The notes beneath the pieces were generated by a model. That model was not told the DNA's origin. It searched no databases and worked only from the letters and a program-made list of their open reading frames with translations. A program made the position numbers and the translations under genes. A stretch of 35,698 nt of DNA from Candidatus Methylumidiphilus alinenensis (lineage in GTDB: Bacteria > Pseudomonadota > Gammaproteobacteria > Methylococcales > Methylococcaceae), in contig QJPH01000203.1 in assembly GCA_003242955.1 (NCBI GenBank), forward strand, positions 1 through 35,698. Direction: 5' to 3'. Positions within the stretch are counted from its first letter, which is position 1; each line of letters begins with the position of its first letter. Shown in pieces: positions 8,527-16,580 of the stretch.

Positions 8527-9156
8527 TTAAAGATCGTCGGAGTTTACCCATCTAAAGGTAAAGGCCGCGGCCGCCCCGGCAAGCAACTCGGGTATCCAGT
8601 AAACCCAAAGATTGGCAATATCAGTAAGATTCAACAGTGATATTGCCAGAGCGATTGCCGGATTGAATGCCCCGCCCGAAATATTGCCCACCGAAAAGGC
8701 ACCCACCATCACGGTAAAACCGATGGCTAGCCCGTAAAAGGAATTGCCAGCGGTATTCTTGGAAGTCGCCGAGTTCAGCACCACCCAAACCAAGGCAAAC
8801 GTAAACAGGAACTCAGCCAGAAGAGCCGGACCTAAATCGAGCGTCATTGGAGTTGGCGCTTTTGCCTTGACTTCAAGATACTTGACAATGACAGATCCCA
8901 CTGCGGCTCCGAAAAGTTGTGAAGCCATATAGATTGGAGCTTCCGCCCAAGTACAGCGACCACGCAAAGTAACGCCTAATGTCACTGCCGGATTATAGTG
9001 GCCACCGGATACATGCCCCCCCGCGTATACCATCACCATCAACACCGAGCCGATGGCAAGCGGAGCAACCGGCCCGGCCCCGCCACCGATGACTGTGCAA
9101 CCGACAACTAGAACGAAGAAAAACATTCCGATGAATTCAACTACATATTTTTTCAT
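8527..9156 (-). CDS. MIP/aquaporin-family channel, 209 aa
   Basis: A six-helix membrane channel with both half-helix motifs: GGHYNPAVTLG (NPA at 55-57) and GGAFNPAIALA (NPA at 165-167). Family membership is clear from the duplicated hourglass layout and the N-terminal MKKYVVEFIGMFFFV helix. The residue following the second NPA is Ile rather than the Arg that forms the aromatic/arginine selectivity filter in classical aquaporins, so strict water selectivity should not be assumed. At 209 aa it is slightly shorter than AqpZ (about 230 aa). The gene is divergent from the YccA-type gene, with a 350-bp spacer containing a long inverted repeat. Substrate is uncertain: water, glycerol or another small neutral solute. 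Confidence 0.9.
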   Translation of the reverse strand: MKKYVVEFIGMFFFVLVVGCTVIGGGAGPVAPLAIGSVLMVMVYAGGHVSGGHYNPAVTLGVTLRGRCTWAEAPIYMASQLFGAAVGSVIVKYLEVKAKAPTPMTLDLGPALLAEFLFTFALVWVVLNSATSKNTAGNSFYGLAIGFTVMVGAFSVGNISGGAFNPAIALAISLLNLTDIANLWVYWIPELLAGAAAAFTFRWVNSDDL

Positions 9157-9280
9157 TATTATTCACTCAAATGGCTGTTGAAAAAAATCACCTGGTTTTC
9201 GTTGCAAAACAGGCGAGCAATCTTACTATAATCTACTTATTAAACGGAAATAATTTTGCTTCTGTCCTGCCAAGCGAATG

Positions 9281-9415
9281 CAGCAATTCTCATTTTGGCA
9301 TGCCTGGCGGTCAAACCGAGTCGGTCTCGACGGCGTATCCCTAGACCCTGGCACTGCCTCCAAGACCGACTCGGTTTTCAACACCCTTCGGTTTACGGCA
9401 AAATGAGAATTGCTG
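9281..9415. repeat. 135-bp long inverted repeat with nested inner arms
   Basis: The outer arms (CAGCAATTCTCATTTTGGC at 9281-9299 and its complement at 9398-9415, one base slipped) enclose a perfect 15-bp inner pair (AAACCGAGTCGGTCT 9313-9327 / AGACCGACTCGGTTT 9363-9377). It sits between divergent membrane-protein genes. No coding capacity; a MITE-like palindrome or transcript hairpin. Confidence 0.85.
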
Positions 9416-9505
9416 GCCTCAATCAGCAAGATGGCAACAATTATGAAACTGCTGTACCATTTGCCTGTCTTACCCTGTGTGTTTAACAACTATGGAATTT
9501 GATTT

Positions 9506-10174
9506 ATGAGCCGTTACCAAAGCATAGCCCGCACCCAGCCGGGCATCCTCGAAGTCAATCAGGTGCTTCGCAACACTTACGCCTTGCTGGCAATGACTCT
9601 GCTATTCAGTGCCGGCACTGCCGGACTGTCAATGGCCTTGGACTTGCCGCATCCTGGCACCATCATCACAATGGTTGTGTATTTTGGGCTGTTGTTTTTG
9701 ACCAGCAAGTTCAGTAACAGCGCCTGGGGCATCCTGTTCGTTTTTGCGTTGACAGGATTCTTGGGGTTGACGCTGGGTCCGATCCTCAATTTCTATATTC
9801 ACAGCATCCACAATGGTGGACAGTTGGTGATGACCGCCCTCGGCGGCACGGGCTTGATATTTTTCGGCCTTTCAGCCTACGCGCTGGTTAGCCGCAAAGA
9901 TTTCAGCTTCATGGGCGGCATGTTGATGGCTGGAATCCTGGTCGCATTCCTAGCAAGCATCGCCACCTTGTTCTTCCCCATGCCGGGGTTGCAGATCGCG
10001 GTATCGGCGATGTTCATCCTGCTGATGTCGGGAATGATCCTGTTTCAAACCAGTGAAATCATCCACGGCGGCGAAAACAACTACATCCTCGCCACGGTCA
10101 CACTCTATGTGTCAATCTTCAACCTGTTCCTGAGCCTGTTGCAAATTTTGGGAATATTTGGCGGGGACGACTAA
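9506..10174 (+). CDS. Bax inhibitor-1/YccA-family membrane protein, 222 aa
   Basis: Polytopic inner-membrane protein with about seven hydrophobic segments. The N-terminal VLRNTYALLAMTLLFSAGTA and the final LYVSIFNLFLSLLQILGIFG are typical of the UPF0005/BI-1 family to which E. coli YccA belongs; YccA interacts with the FtsH protease. Length matches the family (about 220 aa). The ATG at 9506 is preceded by a GGAATTTGATTT stretch serving as ribosome site. The gene is monocistronic: a MITE begins 16 bp after the stop and a strong terminator follows at 10341. Family call is firm; the physiological role is inferred from homologues. Confidence 0.92.
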   Translation: MSRYQSIARTQPGILEVNQVLRNTYALLAMTLLFSAGTAGLSMALDLPHPGTIITMVVYFGLLFLTSKFSNSAWGILFVFALTGFLGLTLGPILNFYIHSIHNGGQLVMTALGGTGLIFFGLSAYALVSRKDFSFMGGMLMAGILVAFLASIATLFFPMPGLQIAVSAMFILLMSGMILFQTSEIIHGGENNYILATVTLYVSIFNLFLSLLQILGIFGGDD

Positions 10175-10189
10175 AACAGCGTTATCAAC

Positions 10190-10309
10190 TACAGCGTTTT
10201 CAACATCGAATAATCATTGGTTTGGTCTTGTGATCTTGCAGACCCTTTACCTTGACCGATGATTTTTGGATGTCCGTTAATATTTCACTTTTAACATGAA
10301 AACGCTGTA
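10190..10309. mobile_element. TA-bounded MITE, copy C (120 bp)
   Basis: Begins TA-CAGCGTTTTCAACATCG and ends CATGAAAACGCTG-TA. It lies 16 bp downstream of the YccA-type stop codon. A partial copy of its own end (ACAGCGTTATCAAC) directly precedes it at 10176-10189, suggesting a failed or nested insertion event. Confidence 0.9.
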
Positions 10310-10340
10310 CATGACATCAAGAGCTTGACGGGCAAAAAAA

Positions 10341-10365
10341 GGGGGCTGGATTCAGCCCCCTTTTT
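10341..10365 (+). terminator. Rho-independent terminator after the YccA-type gene
   Basis: GGGGGCTG-GATT-CAGCCCCC followed by TTTTT, preceded by seven A residues, so it could work in both directions. It is the first strong stop signal downstream of the YccA-type gene and the adjoining MITE. Confidence 0.92.
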
Positions 10366-10470
10366 ATATTTCGGCTATTAATAAATCCAAACTCGACTCA
10401 CTCAGGACCCTGAATTTTTTGGATGCACATGCATCGCAACATGCAGAAAAATTAAAACGAAACAAGAAAT

Positions 10471-10809
10471 ATGAAACTTATACTTCATACTCCCGACAGT
10501 GATAACAATCTTTCTCACTATTATCAGATCGCTTTTAAGGAAGCTATTGAGCTATTTATAGTAACAGCTTATCTCACTGAATGGGATGCATCGCTTAAGC
10601 TAAATCCCAAATGTGGTAGATTCCGGGTAATTATTGCTAAAGATTTTGGCATTACTCGGAAAGCAGCCTGCGAATCTTTAATGCGCTGGTTGCCATGCGG
10701 AGTTAGATACGGTCATTTGGTTAGCTTATGGCAAAGAATAACTGATGTTACGCACCGCACCATTGAATCTCAGCATTGTAGCCCGGATGGAGCCCCGCTT
10801 GCGGCGTAA
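10471..10809 (+). pseudogene. N-terminal fragment of a PLD-like nuclease/phosphatidyltransferase-type protein
   Basis: About the first 75-80 residues look like a real protein: AIELFIVTAYLTEWD and GRFRVIIAKDFGITRKAACE resemble the N-terminal domain of phospholipase-D-like proteins, also found in restriction-type nucleases. No HxKxxxxD catalytic motif is present because the frame ends early. The last ~20 codons are encoded by a GTAGCCCGGATGGAG repeat (from 10763), so the 3' end has been replaced by repeat DNA. Residues 77-90 already look out of family, which may indicate a frameshift before the repeat. Almost certainly non-functional. The PLD assignment is tentative. Confidence 0.55.
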
Positions 10810-10815
10810 TCCGGG
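10763..10815. repeat. Half-copy of the GTAGCCCGGATGGAG palindrome
   Basis: Bases 10778-10815 match the left arm of the palindrome at 2482 with small changes, and the preceding TTGAATCTCAGCAT matches 2468-2481 with one difference. There is no right arm. It forms the false 3' end of the PLD-like fragment. Confidence 0.85.
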
Positions 10816-10890
10816 AGAGCCATTGTCGATCCAGTATTCAAGAGTGAAGTTGCGTATCATTAAACACCCCATGCGAATAAAAAACCACGA

Positions 10891-11050
10891 GACGGCAAGT
10901 GACCTTAATCAAGAATTTTCGCAAACGGCAAGTTACCGTCCATGGCACTGGATGCATTAGGGACATCCGTGTCCCTACCCCTTCGGGCGGCGAAGCCGTG
11001 CAAATCGGCTATCCTGCCGATTTGTCCGGCATCCATGACCGGAATGACGG
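10891..11050. repeat. Palindromic repeat family R2, copy 3 (diverged)
   Basis: Carries GGCAAGTGACCTTAATCAAG, then GGCAAGTTACCGTCCATGGC, and ends CGGCATCCATGACCGGAATGACGG, matching the R2 copies. The middle (GGGACATCCGTGTCCCT and following bases) is a nested hairpin not shared with copy 1. Confidence 0.75.
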
Positions 11051-11114
11051 TGTTTTCTTGCTCTGCAGAACTTGCATGTGACGGCGAGCGCTGGGGCATG
11101 GGTAGCAACATTAT

Positions 11115-11140
11115 AAAAAAGGGGCTTCAGCCCCTTTTTT
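11115..11140 (-). terminator. Bidirectional terminator at the 3' end of pnp
   Basis: AAAAAA-GGGGC-TTCA-GCCCC-TTTTTT, five base pairs from the pnp stop codon. On the minus strand it reads as a GC stem followed by six T residues, ending the rimP-pnp operon; on the plus strand it ends transcripts from the repeat region. Confidence 0.93.
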
Positions 11141-11144
11141 ATTT

Positions 11145-13229
11145 TTATTTATCCTCTTCCACCGCCTTCATGCTCAGTCGCACCCTGCCTTGGCGGTCGA
11201 TTTCCAATACCTTGACGCGAACAACGTCACCCTCGGCTAGTTTGTCGCTAACTTTTTCGACATGTTCGTCGGAAATTTGAGAAATATGAACTAGCCCATC
11301 CTTGCCGGGCAATACGGTGACAAAGGCACCAAAATCCATCAAGCGCACGACTTTGCCCTCATAGATTTTGCCAACCTCGACCTCCGCCGTGATGGCCTCA
11401 ATGCGACGTCGGGCTTCCGCCCCCGCCTGCCGGTCAACCGAGGCAACTTTCACCAAACCATCGTCCGTAATGTCAATGCTGGCACCAGTTTCCTCGGTAA
11501 TGGCACGAATAGTAGCCCCACCCTTGCCGATGACTTCACGAATTTTGCTGGGATCGATAGTGAAGCTGATAATCCGTGGAGCGTAATCGGACATTTCGTT
11601 ACGCGGGGAGGACAGCGACTCAGCCATCTTGGCAAGAATGTGCAAACGCCCTTCTTTCGCTTGGTCCAAGGCTACTCGCATGATTTCAGGCGTAATGCCA
11701 TCAATCTTGATATCCATCTGCAAAGCGGTCACCCCTTGCTCACTCCCGGCTACTTTGAAATCCATGTCACCAAGGTGATCCTCATCGCCCATAATGTCTG
11801 AAAGGATGGCAAACTTGTCACCTTCCTTGATTAAGCCCATGGCGATGCCGGCCACGGGTGCCTTGGTGGGGACACCCGCGTCCATCAAGGCTAAGCTGGC
11901 ACCGCAAACTGATGCCATCGAACTGGAACCGTTGGATTCGGTAATCTCTGAAACCACCCGGACAACATAGGGGAACTCTTCTTGATTGGGCATGATCGCC
12001 TGCACACCGCGCTTGGCCAACCGGCCATGGCCGATCTCACGACGTTTAGGGGAGCCTATCTGACCGACTTCACCTACGCAGTAAGGAGGGAAGTTATAGT
12101 GCAGCATGAAGGAATCCTTATATTCCCCATCAATGGCATCAATCAACTGGGCATCACGGCCCGTACCAAGGGTGGCGACCACTAAAGCTTGGGTTTCGCC
12201 GCGAGTGAATAATGCAGACCCGTGAGTACGCGGTAGTAGCCCCGTGCGGATGCTGATGGGGCGGACAGTCCGCAGATCGCGACCGTCAATACGTTTGCCA
12301 TCATTGAGAATGTTATTGCGAACAGTGACATATTCTAGCCTTTCAAGTGCAGTGCGCACATTCTTTGCTTGGAACTGTTCGTTAGCGGTCAAATCAGCCA
12401 CCACGCCGGTGCGAATATCCTTCAGTGTTTGTTGCCGCTCCAATTTCTCGGCAATGCGATAAGCTTGTGCAATCTGTTCTTGACAGGCCTCTGCGACGGC
12501 CTGCCGCAAGGCTTCGTCCTCCTCGGGTGCAGTCCATCCCCAAGAATTTACCCCCGCTTCTTGTACAAGCTCATTGATTGTTTTGATTGCAATCTGCAAT
12601 TGCTCGTGCCCAAAAAGCACCGCGCCAAGCATCACATCTTCCGATAACATCTTCGCTTCCGATTCGACCATTAACACAGCCTTTTCGGTTCCAGCAACCA
12701 CAAGATCCAGTTCTGACTCGGCTATTTGGGTCTTGGTCGGGTTGAGCAAATACTTACCCGCATGGTAACCCACTCTAGCGGCAGCGATGGGACCATGGAA
12801 TGGCATTCCCGACAGGCTCAGTGCCGCCGAAGCACCTATAATTGAGGGGATGTCGGGTTCGACCTCGGGATTGAGGGAAAGCACGGTCGCTACGACTTGT
12901 ACTTCATTAGTGAATCCTTCCGAAAACAATGGCCTAATGGGTCGGTCAATCAACCGTGAAGTCAAGGTTTCCTTTTCACTTGGCCGCCCTTCACGCTTGA
13001 AAAAACCACCGGGTATCCTGCCCGCTGCATAGGTTTTCTCTTGGTAGTTGACAGTGAGGGGGAAAAAATCGCCCTCCCTCGTAACTTCCTTAAGGCCGAC
13101 AGCTGTCACTAGCACTACGGTGCCATCCATATCCACCATCACGGAGGCATCAGCCTGACGTGCTATTTCGCCAGTTTCCAAAGTAACAAGGTGGTCGCCG
13201 TAGCTAAATTCTTTCCGAATCGGTTTCAC
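11145..13229 (-). CDS. pnp: Polynucleotide phosphorylase, 694 aa
   Basis: 3'-to-5' phosphorolytic exoribonuclease of the RNA degradosome. Two RNase-PH-type core domains are visible ([20 protein letters not shown] in the first; the second carries [18 protein letters not shown] and [17 protein letters not shown]). They are followed by a KH domain near residues 555-610 ([20 protein letters not shown]) and a C-terminal S1 domain ([20 protein letters not shown]). Length is typical (about 700 aa). It is the last gene of the operon: rpsO lies 44 bp upstream and a terminator directly follows. No catalytic or RNA-binding element appears to be missing. Confidence 0.98.
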   Translation of the reverse strand: MKPIRKEFSYGDHLVTLETGEIARQADASVMVDMDGTVVLVTAVGLKEVTREGDFFPLTVNYQEKTYAAGRIPGGFFKREGRPSEKETLTSRLIDRPIRPLFSEGFTNEVQVVATVLSLNPEVEPDIPSIIGASAALSLSGMPFHGPIAAARVGYHAGKYLLNPTKTQIAESELDLVVAGTEKAVLMVESEAKMLSEDVMLGAVLFGHEQLQIAIKTINELVQEAGVNSWGWTAPEEDEALRQAVAEACQEQIAQAYRIAEKLERQQTLKDIRTGVVADLTANEQFQAKNVRTALERLEYVTVRNNILNDGKRIDGRDLRTVRPISIRTGLLPRTHGSALFTRGETQALVVATLGTGRDAQLIDAIDGEYKDSFMLHYNFPPYCVGEVGQIGSPKRREIGHGRLAKRGVQAIMPNQEEFPYVVRVVSEITESNGSSSMASVCGASLALMDAGVPTKAPVAGIAMGLIKEGDKFAILSDIMGDEDHLGDMDFKVAGSEQGVTALQMDIKIDGITPEIMRVALDQAKEGRLHILAKMAESLSSPRNEMSDYAPRIISFTIDPSKIREVIGKGGATIRAITEETGASIDITDDGLVKVASVDRQAGAEARRRIEAITAEVEVGKIYEGKVVRLMDFGAFVTVLPGKDGLVHISQISDEHVEKVSDKLAEGDVVRVKVLEIDRQGRVRLSMKAVEEDK

Positions 13230-13273
13230 TATTTTTTCCTTTTTCTACAAGCCTGATACAAGGGATAATGTGA

Positions 13274-13543
13274 CTATTTACGCAAACCGAGGCGTTCAAT
13301 CAGGCTGCGGTAGCGGTCAACGTCCTTGCTTTTGAGATATTCCAACAACTTGCGGCGTTGATTGACCAAACGCAGCAAGCCTTGACGGGAATGGTGATCC
13401 TTTTTATGCAAAGCAAAGTGCGGAGAAAGGTGGTTGATGCGGGCCGTTATCAAGGCAACCTGGACTTCCGGGGAACCAGTGTCTCCCGGGGCACGCTGAT
13501 AATCCCGCAGGACAGCCTGTTTTTCCACAGTGGTATAGGGCAT
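13274..13543 (-). CDS. rpsO: 30S ribosomal protein S15, 89 aa
   Basis: Small-subunit protein binding 16S rRNA and one of the primary assembly proteins. The sequence contains the family landmarks [34 protein letters not shown] and LLEYLKSKD, and the length of 89 aa is exact for bacterial S15. It lies between truB (95 bp upstream) and pnp (44 bp downstream), the standard gammaproteobacterial order. In E. coli S15 represses its own mRNA through a leader structure; the 95-bp gap could hold an equivalent, but I did not identify a pseudoknot. Confidence 0.98.
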   Translation of the reverse strand: MPYTTVEKQAVLRDYQRAPGDTGSPEVQVALITARINHLSPHFALHKKDHHSRQGLLRLVNQRRKLLEYLKSKDVDRYRSLIERLGLRK

Positions 13544-13638
13544 TTCTTAACTCCAGAATAATCGTTCTATGTAAACAGTATATTGTAACGGTTTAGTCGA
13601 GTTGGAAACAAGGTGAATTCGTCTTTCAACACTATTAT

Positions 13639-14568
13639 TTAAGCACACCGCTGACCGGAGGTTGCCGACTCCCTCACCAGACGCCTTGGAGCGATCATCC
13701 CGTCATCAGTGACTTCACCAATGCCTAAAAAAGCCCCTTCACTGGTGAAAAGCCGCAGCAACCCTCCAACGGCAAGCTTGGGTACGAACACCGCCTGCCC
13801 CCTGCGCAGAAAAAATGCCAATTCGTCCGGCAGGTTGAACAGCGGCAGTTCATCGGCAATGGCGGATAGTGGCAACAGCAAAGACATGCGCTCCTCGTCT
13901 GACAGAGCCTCTAGGCGCGAGAGGGGAACTGCTTGGCCCAAGTCAAACTTGCCCACGGACAGACGTCGCAGTTGTTCCACATGTCCGCCGCAGCCAAGGG
14001 ATTCGCCTATGTCCACGGCCAAACTACGAATGTAGGTCCCTTTGGAGCAATGGACTTCGAGGTCCAGGTAATCCGCGCCAAATTCAAGCAGGCACAACTC
14101 GTAAATACTAACCCTGCGCGGTTCACGCGGCACTTCCACACCCTTGCGGGCGAGATCATAGAGCCTTTGCCCTCCCTGTTTAAGGGCTGAATACATAGGT
14201 GGAATCTGGTCGGTCTCGCCCCGGAAACGCTGTAAAACCGCATCCAAGACAGATTCATCAAACACCGGGACGGGTTTTTCATCCACCGTAGCGCCTTCAA
14301 TGTCCGCCGTCGTGGTGGTCCGTCCTAAGCGTACCCTGACATAATAGCGCTTGTCGGTGTTCAACAGGAAACCGGAAAGCTTGGTGGCTTCGCCTAAGCA
14401 TAAAGGCAATAGGCCCGTGGCAATCGGGTCAAGGCTACCAGTATGTCCGATTTTGTTGGCTTGGAATAAACGCTTGACTCTTTGCACCGCGCCGTTTGAA
14501 GACATGCCTGGGCTTTTGTCCAACAGCAACATGCCGTCGATATCCCTGCCCGTCTTGCGTCGGCTCAC
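13639..14568 (-). CDS. truB: tRNA pseudouridine(55) synthase TruB, 309 aa
   Basis: Converts U55 to pseudouridine in the T-loop of tRNAs. The catalytic aspartate lies at residue 47 in GHTGSLDPIATG, and the YYVRVRLGRTT and KGTYIRSLAVDIG motifs follow. A short C-terminal PUA-like segment ends the protein. Length is close to E. coli TruB (314 aa). The start overlaps the rbfA stop by 4 bp (ATGA), so translation is coupled. Nothing unusual. Confidence 0.97.
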   Translation of the reverse strand: MSRRKTGRDIDGMLLLDKSPGMSSNGAVQRVKRLFQANKIGHTGSLDPIATGLLPLCLGEATKLSGFLLNTDKRYYVRVRLGRTTTTADIEGATVDEKPVPVFDESVLDAVLQRFRGETDQIPPMYSALKQGGQRLYDLARKGVEVPREPRRVSIYELCLLEFGADYLDLEVHCSKGTYIRSLAVDIGESLGCGGHVEQLRRLSVGKFDLGQAVPLSRLEALSDEERMSLLLPLSAIADELPLFNLPDELAFFLRRGQAVFVPKLAVGGLLRLFTSEGAFLGIGEVTDDGMIAPRRLVRESATSGQRCA

Positions 14569-14957
14569 GGAGTTTCATCCTTTGCTTCTCCGTCCTCATC
14601 CGTTGGATGGGAAGCCTTAATGCTTCCAAGCAATTCCTCCATCCTCATCCCGCGATCAATCGAATCGTCGTGGATGAAGCGCAGATCCGGCATCACCCGC
14701 AACCGGATGCGACTGCTCAGTGCATGGCGCAGCTTTGATGCGTGTTGGTTGAGGGTCTTAACGCACTGCTGGGGAGTTTCAGAGGACCCAAAAAAACTGA
14801 CATAGGCTTTGATCAAAGACATGTCGCGGGTGACTTCAACATCGCTTAACGTCACTAAACCCAGTTGCGGGTTCTTGAACTCGGTTCGCAACAATTCGGC
14901 CAGTTCACGTTGTAATTGGGCCGCTACGCGGTCACTTCGGAAAAATTCTCTAGGCAT
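14565..14957 (-). CDS. rbfA: 30S ribosome-binding factor A, 130 aa
   Basis: KH-type assembly factor that binds immature 30S subunits and 16S rRNA. Typical features: N-terminal REFFRSDRVAAQLQRELAEL, a central LVTLSDVEVTRDMSLIKAYV strand-helix unit, and the late LRVMPDLRFIHDDSIDRG. Length is normal. In relatives rbfA directly follows infB; here the nearest upstream gene in the operon direction is a ParE-type toxin and infB is about 3.7 kb away. rbfA, truB, rpsO and pnp must therefore be reached through the accessory island or from a new promoter. I saw no strong promoter in the 57 bp before the start. Confidence 0.96.
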   Translation of the reverse strand: MPREFFRSDRVAAQLQRELAELLRTEFKNPQLGLVTLSDVEVTRDMSLIKAYVSFFGSSETPQQCVKTLNQHASKLRHALSSRIRLRVMPDLRFIHDDSIDRGMRMEELLGSIKASHPTDEDGEAKDETP

Positions 14958-15014
14958 GTTTTATAATCACTTTTGACTTTTGCTATCTCTTCAAGTTGGC
15001 ACTGTGAACTCAAG

Positions 15015-15314
15015 CTATTTAGCTCGTGCCTGCCAGAGGCTTGGGTCTTGGGCTGTGTGAAACACCGAAATAACCAGAAGCTCTCCCGGCACTTCTCGAT
15101 ACAGCACAACAAAAGGAAAACGTGTCACAATAGCTTGGCGAACATCACGATAGACAATAGCATACAGTTTAGGGTTGACTGCAAGGCGCTTGAATACTTC
15201 ACGAATGCGCGCAACAAAGTCCACACCTAGCCCTCGGCATTGCTGCTCATACCAATCGGCGGAGGCATCGAACTCAGCCTTGGCTTCTGGTAACAAGCGT
15301 ATAGGCAGATTCAT
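15015..15314 (-). CDS. ParE/RelE-superfamily toxin, 99 aa
   Basis: Start chosen at the ATG at 15314 (MNLPIRLLPEAKAEFDAS), which overlaps the antitoxin stop by 4 bp; a longer frame from 15356 is not supported. The fold signature is clear: LPEAKAEFDASADWYEQQ, then RIREVFKRLAVNPK, and the C-terminal strand pair VVLYREVPGELLVISVFH. Such proteins either inhibit gyrase (ParE) or cleave mRNA (RelE), and the sequence alone does not decide. With the upstream 76-aa protein it forms a type II toxin-antitoxin pair, co-directional with the surrounding operon. Likely controlled by the toxin-antitoxin complex binding its own promoter. Confidence 0.88.
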   Translation of the reverse strand: MNLPIRLLPEAKAEFDASADWYEQQCRGLGVDFVARIREVFKRLAVNPKLYAIVYRDVRQAIVTRFPFVVLYREVPGELLVISVFHTAQDPSLWQARAK

Positions 15315-15541
15315 CGGTTTAACCGCGCCAAGGCTTCCGCTTCCACCCGCTCCCAAGGAATAGCCGCTTGTGGATTTGACTCATGACTAGCCATACGACG
15401 GTCTATCTCGTCGCGTTGCGAGAGAGTTAGAGCATGATTTTCCGCTTCGGCGGCGATGCTGTCCCAAATTTCTTGCACCAATGCAATTCGCTCAGCAAAT
15501 GGGAGCCGATCTATCCCGTAAGTTTGTAAAGTAGCTGGCAT
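15311..15541 (-). CDS. Addiction-module antitoxin (unstable antitoxin family), 76 aa
   Basis: Small acidic helical protein. The YGIDRLPFAERIALVQEIWD segment is characteristic of the 'addiction module component' antitoxins (PF09720/TIGR02574) that pair with RelE/ParE toxins. The C-terminal WERVEAEALAR helix would wrap the toxin. Its stop overlaps the toxin ATG (ATGA). The start at 15541 lies 19 bp after the stop of the Phd-like gene, so all three may be co-transcribed. Confidence 0.87.
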   Translation of the reverse strand: MPATLQTYGIDRLPFAERIALVQEIWDSIAAEAENHALTLSQRDEIDRRMASHESNPQAAIPWERVEAEALARLNR

Positions 15542-15560
15542 GGGTAATTCTCAAAAATGG

Positions 15561-15809
15561 TTAAACTAACACCATTTCGCTGAACCTTCCTTCCGTTGCG
15601 TCTTGTATCGAACGCAAAAGATGCTCGGCGTTGGCAGGATTGGAAAGCAGATACAAGGTTTCATGCCAAGCATTGAATTCATCCAAAGACATCAACACTG
15701 CTTTGCGACCTTGATCGTTGCACAATATGGCTGGCTCCACATCGGCAATGACTTTTTCGATGAGACCATCTAAATTTTGGATGGCTTGGTGTGTGGTTAT
15801 CGCGTCCAT
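15561..15809 (-). CDS. Phd/YefM-type antitoxin, apparently orphan, 82 aa
   Basis: N-terminal TTHQAIQNLDGLIEKV and the central KAVLMSLDEFNAWHETLYLL match Phd/YefM antitoxins, whose N-terminal part binds operator DNA and whose C-terminal helix neutralises a YoeB/Doc toxin. No matching toxin gene follows; the next genes are a different toxin-antitoxin pair 19 bp downstream. It is either an orphan left after toxin loss or an extra regulator of that pair. A MITE-type end starts 13 bp upstream of the start codon. Confidence 0.85.
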   Translation of the reverse strand: MDAITTHQAIQNLDGLIEKVIADVEPAILCNDQGRKAVLMSLDEFNAWHETLYLLSNPANAEHLLRSIQDATEGRFSEMVLV

Positions 15810-15821
15810 TCAATCTCCTAA

Positions 15822-15840
15822 TACAGCATTTTCAACATTA
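15822..15840. repeat. Solo left end of the TA-bounded MITE family
   Basis: TA-CAGCATTTTCAACATTA matches the left ends of the full copies, but no matching right end was found in the following AT-rich 240 bp. That stretch, up to 16064, contains a CTCCCCTAT / ATAGGGGAG inverted pair (about 15842 and 15938) and no gene. Confidence 0.65.
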
Positions 15841-16064
15841 CTCCCCTATCACTCCAATTTCAGCTTTGCATGAATCTTTCGCATCTTATTGATATTTGTT
15901 CATATTTATACGCTTCTGACTGGTTAATTTTAGAGTTATAGGGGAGCAAACAATTACTTGATAAACCTTTTAAACTCGCCAATAGTCTCATAAAATCATA
16001 GGTTTGAATTATTTCCTATCATTATTCTAGTCACTTACAGAAAATTAAAACACTATAAAATCTA

Positions 16065-16580
16065 TTATATAAATAAAAATGATTTAACCGAGGGGATGAT
16101 ACGTTCCAACTCAGGTTTGTTGTGTCTCAGTAACTCATGATCCCACAGGTCATGAACTTTGTCTGTGCAATTTTTTGCAAGCTCTTCGCCTAATTTTTCT
16201 AAACTCATACCAAGTTTTCTGGATAATAAATCTTTAGGTTCCTTGGATAAGACTCCTAGCACAAAAACTCTATCTCTCAAGTCTGCTGGTGTGTCATTCT
16301 TAAAATTAGCTAAACGTTCTTCGAACTTCGCTGATCCATCTCCTTTGTTGTCAAAATCAATCAATAATACAAGTCTACACTCTGAGTATTTTCGCATATA
16401 CTTTGCATAATCATTTTCTATGCTTTCAAAAGCTTTAGGCCATCCTCCCGCCAACGGCTCAGGTTTTATATTTCGATCATTGACATTTGCCGCTAGTCTA
16501 AATCCAGTGATAACCTTACGCCAATCCCTGTCTTCTGGTATTATCAATAGATGGGGCTTTTCCCTATTTATTGTGCTCAT
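16065..16580 (-). CDS. TOPRIM-like partner protein of the adjacent ATPase, 171 aa
   Basis: An N-terminal strand ending in an acidic residue (LLIIPEDRDW, E16) and a later hydrophobic strand with a DxD pair (LVLLIDFDNKGD, D75 and D77) give the glutamate...DxD spacing of a TOPRIM-type metal-binding fold. E114 in VLSKEPKDLL may add a ligand. Similar small proteins (DUF4276/RloB-like) are encoded beside AAA/ABC-type ATPases in anti-phage loci such as AbiL/RloAB; PARIS uses an analogous arrangement (DUF4435). I do not claim a specific family. The start overlaps the ATPase stop by 4 bp, so the two proteins are almost certainly partners. The C terminus (HNKPELERIIPSVKSF) is basic. Predicted nuclease or effector; activity is inferred. 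Confidence 0.62.
   Translation of the reverse strand: MSTINREKPHLLIIPEDRDWRKVITGFRLAANVNDRNIKPEPLAGGWPKAFESIENDYAKYMRKYSECRLVLLIDFDNKGDGSAKFEERLANFKNDTPADLRDRVFVLGVLSKEPKDLLSRKLGMSLEKLGEELAKNCTDKVHDLWDHELLRHNKPELERIIPSVKSFLFI

Noticed and set aside
8206-8640. A 144-aa plus-strand frame after the second Hsp70 gene
   Set aside because: It spans palindromic repeats and the antisense of the aquaporin 3' end; composition is not protein-like.
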